From Cyrtodaria siliqua (Eukaryota; Mollusca; Bivalvia; Adapedonta; Hiatellidae), in the NCBI GenBank assembly GCA_037043455.1, contig JAWPHD010008269.1, positions 1 through 64,000 on the forward strand: 64,000 bases of DNA, given 5' to 3'. Within the stretch, counting starts at the first letter, position 1. Each line of letters begins with the position of its first letter. Under the pieces are notes generated by a model. It saw only the letters and a list, made by a program, of their open reading frames with translations, ran no database searches and was not told where the DNA came from. Position numbers and translations under genes: made by a program. Of the stretch, positions 13,201-25,200 are shown piece after piece.

Positions 13201-16200
13201 GCTTTATGATAAAATAAACACCAATGTATTCCCCCTTGCTAACTGGCATGTTAAAGTAAGTCAGTTGTGTAATAAAGCAATAATTATTAGGTCATCCATT
13301 CCTTGGTCAGGTTGAAGAGTATAATTATAAAAAAAATACAAATAAGAGACTCTGGTACCTTGACGCCTGGTTGTTGACCAGTGACTGTGACAGGTGTGGA
13401 GGATTTAATGTTGATCTGTTGTTGACTGCCTGAAATCAAACCAAAGTACACCACAGTTAATTACAGGTACATCACACTATATCTCTGTTATACGGAATGC
13501 TATAAATTGAATTGAATTGGGTTTTAAGGAGCATTAACACTTGAAGGTTATATGGCGCCTAACAGGAATGAAAATGCCAGGCTCATCCTCCATTTACATC
13601 AAGATAAAATATGTAGAATGGGCCTAGAACCTTCTTACCTGCAGGACTGCAGAGTTGCTGCAAATTATAAAGTACACACTGTGGATGCTGGCATATTTTT
13701 TCCTTGGGAAGTATTACGACGTCACATAACATTACCAACAATAAATGCTCAGCTATTTCATCTTTAATACTAACCTAATATATTAATTATCACTAGCACT
13801 CCCCTCAAACAATCTTAATTGTTGTTGAAGAATTACAAATCATAAGACTACTGCTCAAAAAACATATACTTAGTCCCAAGTCATTCAACATTTCATTCTA
13901 ACACAACTATAATAGAACGAGTTACTCAATTGACTAACTTTTCAAATTTGTGCTCATAAAACGCTTGATTAACCATCTGAATAGTATGTGATGTCAAGTA
14001 ACGTCACTGGATGACGTCAACAAAATGCCGGTACCCATGAATTTGACTTTTCATAGAAAAAACAAGTGTACGCTTGCTTTTGCTTTATATTCCTGCCATT
14101 TAAATGGAAAAACATTAGAAATAAGACAACCATGCGAAGAGTTTCGATCTGGGACGGTATGTGTAAAACAAAATTCACAGACTGTAAAACCATGCACATG
14201 CCGTCCCAGGTTGAAAATCATAGCAAAGTTATCTATTAATTGATATGTTCTACACATGACTTACTTCCACAATTTCTTTATCATATAAATGTATTTATAG
14301 CTTAATCCACATACTATAATATTCCTAGGAAACAGTATTTTGTAGTTTTTGGGAAAACCAGGAAATCTGTTACCCATTATATACTGTGTACAATACCTTG
14401 GGGTGCAAGTGAAACAACGTTGGATATGATGGGGAATGAATCCGCACTTGATGCGTTTCTGTTGCCTCTAGCCGAGGCCTTGGTAGATGCTGGTGATGGC
14501 GTCTTTTGCTGCGCTGTTACACCTGCAATGTTTCAACAATAGTTTACAATACCGAGATAAAAGAAGAGATATTTTACTGTTTTTAAGGCTTATGTAGATT
14601 AGAATAACTTAAATGTAACAGTTTTTGAAATACGCTTTTAGACTGAGCAGTCTTAACAAGGGTTATGGTTATACTTAACAGATAACATAGGTGAGAAACA
14701 TTTCTGTTACACCACGACTGTGGCATAGTGTTAGAGAGTTCGTCTTGCATGAAGGAGGTCGTGAGTTCAATCCCAGACACCAAAGACTTCATAAAAAAAA
14801 ATCAGGGAGTTTTCTGCATTTTTGGAAGTGGGGCCAGGGACCTTTTGAATTGGGAAAAATGTGTATGAAATCTGCAAATTGGGGAAAAGAATAATCCTAC
14901 CTACATAGTAAGGCACTAAAAATGTTTGGAATAGTTTCAAAATCAAGCTCTTATACAAGTCTGCAACAAAATCATTGTCAAATAGGGCTACATTTAATAT
15001 AAGATTATTTTTTTTCTGATTTTTTTTTGTATTTTGGAAAAATATTTAGCCTTTTTTTGGGGAAAATATGAGGATATTTTGGATTGGATGGGGCCAAAAT
15101 TCGGCACCAAATTGGGCCTAGAAAAATCCCTGAAAATGGTACTAGTAGTTTCCATGCACGATATTTAGCATATAAAGGAGTGCTTGGACTGGTTGGCCCT
15201 TGAAATCGTATATATCACACTTACCTCTGGTCACCATGCGTCCAGACCGTGTTGTTGTCGTCTGCTGCTGTGCAGGAGGGGGTGTTGTGACCGAGGGCTG
15301 CTGAACCTGTTTTGCCGACACCTGGAACTGTGCTTGAAACTGCATGACGCACCCGTACGAGCAGAAGTTTCTCACAGAGGCGTCGCTCATGGTCAGGTGG
15401 TACTGGGCGGGCACAAACTTCCGACACTGGTCGCACAACACAGCCTGTATAAGATTAAGGGATACAGAAATCTGGTTAATTCACTGAGCTACATATAATG
15501 TTTATACAACATTCACAATTATTGCTAGTCATGGAGATTATCATATGAGCATGATTAGGCCAAACAAAAATATTAGTGTGTTTCCTATTGCATGCTCTAA
15601 TAAAATAGGGTCGGTAGGTAGCATTTTTTTTTTCTTCTTTTTTTTTTTGGAGCTTGATATTGAGAGATTCTACATGTATTTATCTCTTAAACCCCATACA
15701 AATTGATGATACAGCTAAAAGTTGCACCGTGATCTCAGTTTACCTCGATATATTGTGATAAATCATTGTTCCGAACAAATAAAACAAAAAAGTTTAACTT
15801 TTTTCTTTATTTGTTCTTTTTAAAAAAAAAAAAAATCATAACATTTTTAGGGTCGGCCCCTTAAAAATAGGGTCGGTCGGGCCACCGGAAACACAGGTAT
15901 TTTTGTGTTTGGCCTCATCAGTACTTGATCATATGTGAATTGATTCATGTATGTGGCGAAGTTACACAATTCTCACATGGAAGTTTTCACACAATACACA
16001 TATCTAAGCAGAGATAGGAGAACCTTGTACCATGTCCATTTCTCCTAGTATCATACATGCCTATTATGGCCCGTGCTACCATTGCCTCAACTGGTTGTAA
16101 TACTTTACATGTTAAGTTTTCTATGTTGACCATTTAGTTAAACAGTATTCCCAATACTGGAATGGTCCCAGAACCTATTTGTCATACAGACAGTAGAAAT

Positions 16201-19200
16201 GACACGTGACATGTCATATGACACATGACGTGTCATGTGATGTACCATGTGATTGCCTACTCTTAATATGGATCTCATCTATGGAGTGCAAATTCAGAAG
16301 ACGGCAAGAAATGTATGGCAATGCAATAATTAAACTAACAAAGAAGGAGTTACCTGATTTGATGTAGCCTGTAGATTGACCCTGTACAGTGACAGACAGT
16401 TCAACGAGCAGAACAGCTGATATTTATTGTTAGCATCCACCCTCTCTATCATGTCAAAGTTGTTCTTCTTGGTGCTGCACCACCCACATGCCACCGTCTT
16501 CTTGTTCGTGTTGCGGAATGTATTCACGCACATAAACGTGCAGAAGCGTTTCTGCTGACCCTCGTACTGGATATACTGCGGGGTTTGACCTTCGTTGTAG
16601 CAGCTCGTGCCGCAGTTATCGCACGTGTTCAGTGTCAGCTTGTTTGCATACTGAAATGCTGAATAGCACGGATCACTACACAGTCTATTCACCTTCCCTT
16701 CCAGTTTAAATTCATGTTTCACAGGACCAACTTTACTACAAACTGCGCAGCAGAAATTCCCTTTAGGGGCCAAGGCAGTCTTCTGCCCCTTTTGGACTCC
16801 CACTATCTCAAGATCTTTACTGTTCTTGTCCTCAAATTTCTGCAAGCACGTCTGACTGCAGAAGTCCTTAAATGTGCCCTGATTTCCAACAGGAGCCATA
16901 AACGAGTCAACCACCTGTGCTAAATCTTTGTTACAGAATGCACAAAGTTTCATTCTCTTCACAAACTCGTTATTGCACCCGATACTGCAGAAGTGTTTCA
17001 CGTCATTGCCGACACGGCAGCAGTACTTGGCCTTGTTGGTCTGGTGGATCTGGGAGGAGCAGTAGCTGCACGAGACACTCAGGCCTCCCTGAAACTTGCC
17101 GAGACATTCCTCTCCGCAGAAATCCAGACCCTGCCAGTTGAGGAATGGTTTCGACGTGCGTACGTTCATCAGCTGACAAACATTGCAGGTCTTGTATACC
17201 TGCAACTTAAAAAATATATATATATTATGTGTTCTATTTCACAGTTCACGCCAAAGACTGTTTCTTTTTAAACTGTCACAAAATTGTTTTTTCATACTTT
17301 TGGATTGTTTTTGTTAGTCACATTGGATGAAAACCATGTTGTGGGGGGGGAAATAATAGAACTCTAAGTTTCATGGAACACTTGTGTCACCCGTCATGTG
17401 CTGGATAGGTTACAGGTTGAACTTTATGAAACTTAGAGACCTACTGGACATGTGCATCAACATTTTTTGAGGTAAGGAAAAGGTGTGTGTGAAGTTTCAT
17501 GATCACAGGTCAAATATTTTCCAAGTTATGGACTATAAGAATCTTTCATGGGTATCCGGTGAAGATAGGGAATTCCAACCCGAGGTATAAGTGTTTTTAT
17601 CGGAACCGAGGCTCTGCCGAGGTTCCGATTAAAACACTTATACCGAGGGTTGGAATTCCCTATCTGAACCGAATACCCATGATAGATTCTTTTTCTTGCA
17701 TATCATTGCATATCAGAGACATGTTGTGCGTTGACGCCGCCAGCTACTAACGTTTTGCATGTTTTCCTGCATACCGGATGTTGGCGCGCGTGAATTTTAT
17801 CTCGACCCTAGGGTGAGATGGAAATATCTAGCCCCGGTGAAATGACGGATATCCTTGTCCGGTATGCAAGAAAAGGTAAGGTTGCAGGTTAAAGTGTGAT
17901 GGACAGACGACAGACAAAGTAATCCCTAAATGTCTGCCATGCTACGCAGGTGACACAACAATGAAACTTTTTCATGTAGAAAGCAATCTGCACTACACTC
18001 AAAAATGTCAAGAAAAAAATATCTATTATCGAGTATTCATAACTCCAGCATAAGATTTATAATAAAAGAACACACAAACTATAAGTTACAAAGTTACAAT
18101 TTACCCCTGCCTGTGGTGGAGCATTCTTGACTGGGACGGGAGTAGCCGGTGCCTTTTGTGGGGCAGAAGCAACAGTTGCCTGGTTCCCATTCTTAGCTGA
18201 ATCCTGGTTCTTAGTCTCAGCTTGTCTCAGATAGGTTGTGGGATTACTACGGAAACGCTTGAAGCAGGTGTCATCACACAGGTGCTTCACATCACCATTA
18301 CGCACAATGTTGTACTTGCATTTTCCAACCTTTAAGAGAAAAGAATCTTTATTATTAATCTGTAAAAGGACAAGGTATGATAAGGGGGTATTTTGGCCCC
18401 CAATATATTTAAAATGCAAAAAAATAATATTTACATATATACTGTTGTGCATATTGAAGTAAGTTGATCATATTCTATCTTCAAAATATATTTTTATTTA
18501 TTTTATTTATCTAGAAGATTTAATACGGTCTCAGAAAACAGTATTGTTTGGTAATTTTGTTATATTTTGTAGATTTTGGACCTTTGTGGGCAAGAATTTG
18601 ATCCTAAAAATATAGAGCGCACCTCCGAGCACACACAGTTTTTTGGCTGATGATACATTCCTATCAAGTACCTGTTTCAACCAAAAATCAGCTGTGCTCG
18701 AGGGTGCGCTCTGTGTTTCCAAGACCAAAAACTGATCGAAAACTGCTAAAAATGAACAAAAATGTCATTCTTTTTTAACAAAAGGCCTTGTTCGTGGGGC
18801 TCTTAAACTCATTTAGAGCCTTCACACGTGCTTATATTGAGTTTTAATATTGATTCAGTTCATTTGTAGCTAAATTAGATGTTCAAAATTTGTGCATTAA
18901 AACTTTCAATTTTGGGGGCCAATTTTGTCCTTTATCATACCTAGTCCTTTGTTCATATTATGTATTGCTATGTAAATTCTGAGTTGGGTGCCTCAAATGA
19001 GTTTCAAGATCCAATAAAAAATAGCTTTACACATTAAACGTTATACACATATACATCTGATTTAAAACTTTACATTATGACCAGAAGTGGGTCACTGTCA
19101 CAAACCATGACCTACTTTTTATGCTTCATTGATTTTGGTTGAGAGTTTTCATTTAAAAATATGTACCTTTATTGTTCATGTTAGGTTGTGGTAAATGGAC

Positions 19201-22200
19201 ACAAGGCCTAAATAGAATAATATAGAGATATATCCAAGGTCTGCGTTTAGATTGTGTTCCTGTCTATTACAGGACATAGTCGGACTATAGTGGGTATAGA
19301 GGAACTGAAAGACAAGCGGTTACGTCTGCTTATATTTGATCCAAGCACTCCGAAGACACAGATGCAGCATACCATACTCTATTTTATTGTGTGTTTATAC
19401 TTTTGATAATAAATAAAAGACGATAATGATAATGTATTTTATTTTCTGCATGTTAATGTTTTTTTATAACTCCGCAAGCAGTCAAAATAAATAAGGTATT
19501 AATATCAAATGCACTGCCTGGGCCATTTCATCACGTTACAGCAGTTTAAAGGTGAATGGCCACCCTTTTGTAGTATTATCAATCAACACATTTTACACTT
19601 AAACATCATATGAACATTTCTTGATAGTCCCGGAGAGAAACATATATTTAAAACCGCTACTAAGTTGTATGTAAAAATAAGTATTATTTGCATGGACTGC
19701 AAGGGGAAATGAGGTAAATCTGAATTGTATAGCTGCACAACTATTGCCAGATAATTGATAAATACATTTACCTGTGGATTAATTTACCTGTTCAAGTTTT
19801 CTACGTCATCAAATAAAAATCTATTTCTCGGTTTTCAGATATTGCAATGTGTGAATTGTACATATCTATTGTTGTGTATTGATTTCGATTTAAATAAACA
19901 TAAACATGTTCGTGAAACAAAACATGGCTGGAGAACTTTAAACAGCATTATATTTTCTAGTCATAAGGTGTGGGCATTATGCATTCTAGGTCACAAGCTG
20001 GCGTCATGTGCTGTAGGTCACAAAATGGTGGCATTATGTGTTGTAGGTCATAAGATGTGGACATTATGTGTTGTAGGTCACACAATGGAGTCATTATGTG
20101 ATTAAGATCCAAAAAAGGGGCAGACAGGGTTTCAAGATGTGGGCCTACCTTAGCACAAACAATACACTTCTGAATCTTTGAAGACTGTTTTGGTTTGGGC
20201 GGGGGTTTCTTCTCCTCCTTTATGGCGATTACATCGTCATCGTCGTCTTCTTTTGCTGCTGATCACAAGGAAATAGAGCATAAGTATTTATGTATTTTAT
20301 ATTGTATGGATATAAGCGAATGTTTTTGCCACATCAGCACTTCTGTACAGCAACTCTGGTTTCTAACAGAACTATTACGCCTATAAAATCCTTTTTCATA
20401 AGCCTGTATCCGACTTGGAATTATATACATAGTTTAAACTGCAGCCATACAGATATTTTATCAAATGATTCTATTTTAAGGAATGCCTTTTATGTTCTGA
20501 TAACCATGAAGAGCCTGGGTAGCACTGTTTAAGACCCTGGCCAAGTTTGGTAAAGATTGGATGCAAATAGAAAGTACTAGAATCAGTAGCGCTAAAAATA
20601 TAGTCAATTTGACATAATAGCTTTACTAAATATTTCTATGCGGATTTATTTATAACTTTTGTATTTAACACATTCTTTCATATGGAATTCTTAAATGGAA
20701 ATCTTGATTTGGTTAAAACGAGTGGTGTCCAATTAGTTTTTCTATTAATCTATTAAAACCACTTGTACATTTACGATATAGACATATATTTTACCCAAAC
20801 CGACTCTCAATCTATGATAATTCCTCATCATTTTTTTTGCAAACTTATTTTAAAAACCTCCAACCCCTTTCTCTCCCGACACCCGTTCCCTCGTCTCTAA
20901 CCCCCAAACCCTTGTCTTCTATACCCACTCCCCACTGTACCCACCATCATTAATTATTAGAATAGTTCAATATAATGGTCGATTATAGGTCATAATTGTT
21001 CATTTTAAGATCATTTATAGTTTAATTAAGGTTTACCACCACCAATTACATGTAAACCTCCGAGGTGTAGTCGAATGTAGTTCCTATAATAAAAAGTAAT
21101 CCCTCCTTTTTCGATGGAAATGGGCATTATAAGTAGGGGAAAACTGCCCATTTCTATTCGATTTTGTGGTTATATGTATAAGAAGCGTATTAATAGGTTT
21201 TACTGGATCACTGATGAACATTTTGGAAATTTCGACTCTATGCTTACACTTTGTGAGCAATGAAAACAGTCGATCAATAAAAACAGCTGTACCCTTGACC
21301 TGTTTAGTAATCAAACAAGAACTTTCTTACATGTCTTGTGACCCCACGTTTTCTGGTGATTTTTCAAGTGGAAAAATAGTTTTCTATATGAACATTACAC
21401 TGCTGCATTATCCATACTTGAGTTGAATTTGCAGCAAATCATTAATATGTGACACTTTAACATTGGTGTCTATGGGGAAAATAATTGGTGCTTTCATACC
21501 TATAAGAGATGCGTGCAGTAATTAGGACTCGCTCAGATTCGTACCTAGGGACACTTTTCCGATAACAATTGGTAAAATAAGCTCAGAAATAAGTTTTCCA
21601 TAGTTTATTACATAGGTTTTGAGCGTTTTTAGTCCAATTTTGTCTATAAAAGCCGTAATTTTGAGTTTCATTTTTTTTTCTTGTTTAAAATGACGTATTG
21701 GTGAAGTGTTTGCAGTTGAACTATGTCTTTTTGGTATCAACATGTAGGGTTGCATGTTTGCAACATGTTTTCATGAATTAAATTTGCATGACAACAGCTT
21801 TGGTAGGCATGAAACCACTAAATCTTTCCCCTACCCCCCTAAAGTAGGATACTGTGAAAAATGAAGATTTGTGTAAAAGATAAAATATTATTCCTTATCA
21901 TTCAAACTCGACTTGGTAGCGTTCAGCTAGTATCAATTCTGATTTTAGCGGTATTTTTGGCATTATTAAGCTCGTATTCGCTACTATAATCAGATATGGT
22001 ACCTCCAATTTTGAAGAATTTGACTGAAAAATCAATTTTGGCATGAAAATCGAAATAAATTGGCCTTTTCATCGTCCTAATTGTACCTAAAATGCATACT
22101 TTATTTATGTCCATTGAATGTTCTAAACATTTGATCTATTTAATATGGTGTATGGACCAGAAATGCCGTTTGGTATGACAAATCAGATAGTGTAAAATTA

Positions 22201-25200
22201 AAAAAAATATCTCTGACTTTTGTCGATTTCAGACTATTGTCCTTGGTATTCACAAGACCATATCTCTGCAAATAATCATTCGATTTGCATGAAGTAAGTG
22301 TTTTTAAGCTTGTTATGAAAATGACAACACAAACTCCTCATTTAAGAAACATCTGAACATGTTTTCTCCTCTTATAGGTTTACCACCACCAATTACATGT
22401 AAACCTCCGAGGTGTAGTCGAATGTAGTTCCTATAATAAAAAGTAATCCCTCCTTTTTCGATGGAAATGGGCATTATAAGTAGGGGAAAACTGCCCATTT
22501 CTATTCGATTTTGTGGTTATATGTATAAGAAGCGTATTAATAGGTTTTACTGGATCACTGATGAACATTTTGGAAATTTCGACTCTATGCTTACACTTTG
22601 TGAGCAATGAAAACAGTCGATCAATAAAAACAGCTGTACCCTTGACCTGTTTAGTAATCAAACAAGAACTTTCTTACATGTCTTGTGACCCCACGTTTTC
22701 TGGTGATTTTTCAAGTGGAAAAATAGTTTTCTATATGAACATTACACTGCTGCATTATCCATACTTGAGTTGAATTTGCAGCAAATCATTAATATGTGAC
22801 ACTTTAACATTGGTGTCTATGGGGAAAATAATTGGTGCTTTCATACCTTAAGCATTTTGATAGGATATAGACATATATTTTACCCAAACTGACTCTCGAA
22901 CTATGATAATTCTTCATTTTTATTACAAACTTGTCATTTTAAAAACCTCCAACCCCTTTCTCTCCAGACACCCATCCCCTTGTCTCCAACCCCAACCCCG
23001 TTGTCTTCCGTACCCACTCCCCACAATACCCCCCTCATTAATTATTAGAAAGTTCAAAGCAAATTGTTGTTACATACTACTACTACTACTACTGACTATA
23101 TTGCACAAATATTTCAACATTTGAAAGAATAATGAAGAAAACTGAAAAACTCAACACTTTAATTATATGCAAGCTGATTTAGTTAAAATGATACTGGATT
23201 AATTAATCCAGGTGCCAATTCTAATACAGGGTCTTCCCCAGGTGCTTTTAGCACAGCGGGGCCGCTGTGCCTGATTTCCATAAACCTATCTCCCGCGGTG
23301 CCTACAAAGCTGCTGCTGTGCTTTGATTCAGCTGGCAGCTGACTCTTATATGGGTTTAGAATATGTCTATGGTTAACAGACTGTGAATCATGAAGCCCAC
23401 AATAAGCATGCATAACAACTTCAATTCCAAAAAATTTGAATGGTATAAACACATATTTTTCAATGTTCAAAGCTTGCGGCAATATTTCCGGGATTTTTAC
23501 GGAGCATAATGAAACCGTAAGCGAAACTGAATGAAACCGCAAGTATTGGAATGGAATAAGTGCAAATCTGTATTTTAATGGAATAATACCTTTTTATGGA
23601 ATAATATCCATTTATAATGCGGTATTCTCGTAAATACCGCCGTGTTATACACTAGTCGATGGGTTTATTCGCTGCCTTTATGGTTTTCATAATTGCACAT
23701 GTAATGGTAAGGTAGTTTTTCACTTTGATAACGCAATCTTATAATTACACATGGTAGCAGTGAGACGTTTATCTCTGTTGTAATGCACAAGCTAACGCAC
23801 ACGCATCCCTTACATGTGAACATCTGTATTTCTGTGCTGATGTGTACTTTTAGCATGTCGTGCTCCAAAGTTGAATTGTAATCAGTATGTAAGGCAAATC
23901 AAGGTATTTGAACAGAGAGAAGTGAGGTCGCCCACCTTGATTCAATTACATGTGAACATCTGTATTTCTGTGCTGATGTGTACTTTTAGCATGTCGTGCT
24001 CCAAAGTTGAATTGTAATCAGTATGTAAGGCAAATCAAGGTATTTGAACAGAGAGAAGTGAGGTCGCCCACCTTGATTCAAAACGTTTGGTAGGAACAAC
24101 TGATGGTAAAACTTGGGAAAAATGTGTCTGGTAAGAAAAAAAAACGGTCATGGCGTGTTTACGTCAACATTTTTTTTTTCAATATTGTTTCAACACCCGT
24201 AACTTGGTATGTTATTATGTTAAACTTCGTTTCCAGTCCCTACCCAGGTATATGCTATTTCCTCTCGGCAGCTATTTTACGCTTGGGTAAAACTTTGCTT
24301 GTCTTATTATCAGACAGACAGCCCCTGATTTTGTACAGATCAACTGTCTGGTAATTAGATCACCCTACATATAGAGAATATTATGTCAGTTACATTCTTC
24401 GTTTTCGTGCCGAGCCTAATAAACTTGATAGTAAAAGGCACTCACATAATATTCTATTTATCATGTAGATTATCCACGTTTTTTGTATGAATTACTATTA
24501 TTACCTATTTCTCAGAATGTTACGCTTATCGAGGACGCTGCAATGTTGCTGTTTTTTGTTCGTTTTATGACGTCAGGCAATGTTATGTGCATGATGTCAG
24601 ATAACGTTACGTACAACAAACGCCGAGGGATTCCGCATTGATTTGCTCTATTGGTCGTTAATTTAATAGGTCACCCCTTTATTAGGCAGAAAAGTGCATA
24701 TCTGCATGATAAATATACAGTCGAACCTCGATAGCTCGAAGTCAGCGGGACCATAGGGATATGTTCGAATTATCGGTGGCTTCGAGGCATCGAGGTAACG
24801 GTAAAAACCAAAATATCTATCCGAATTTGTGTACCACCCGAAATAGTGTTACTTGTGTACGTGATGTATCGTTCTCAGTATGTTTTTTATGTTCATGCAT
24901 GTTTGTTTAAACCTCATAAAGGATATATAACATGTAATTATTACACTGAAAATACAAGAAAAACTGCAATAATGTGTTTGTTTTATCATTTAGTTAAAGA
25001 AATATCACACTAATAGATTTTACAATACATTCCGGAAGTCCGAATAATAAGAACAAGGTAAGACTGGTTTCCGTACATTATTTAATTAGAAAATCAACAG
25101 TGTTTAATTTTATCGTAATTAACAGTAAACGAAGTTCTCTAAACATAAGTTGTATCTGTCTATTATCGCTTTTCAATCATAAATGTTCGCACCTTTAACA

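Noticed and set aside
14714..14775. tRNA gene
   Set aside because: Box-like motifs only; downstream A-rich body indicates a SINE-type repeat and the cloverleaf could not be completed.
15184..15498. 104-codon plus-strand ORF
   Set aside because: Shadow of ZMYM-like exon 12, which has consistent splice sites and a MYM finger on the other strand.
17540..17700. Rho-independent terminator-like hairpin
   Set aside because: Eukaryotic intron context and arms of about 70 bp; better explained as a foldback element.
21029..22848. Complete LTR retrotransposon with 473-bp LTRs
   Set aside because: No TG...CA ends, no primer-binding site or polypurine tract, no gag-pol; kept only as a direct-repeat structure.
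24103..24354. 83-codon ORF inside the 3.4-kb transposon
   Set aside because: No similarity by eye to any transposase motif; length is within chance in AT-rich DNA.
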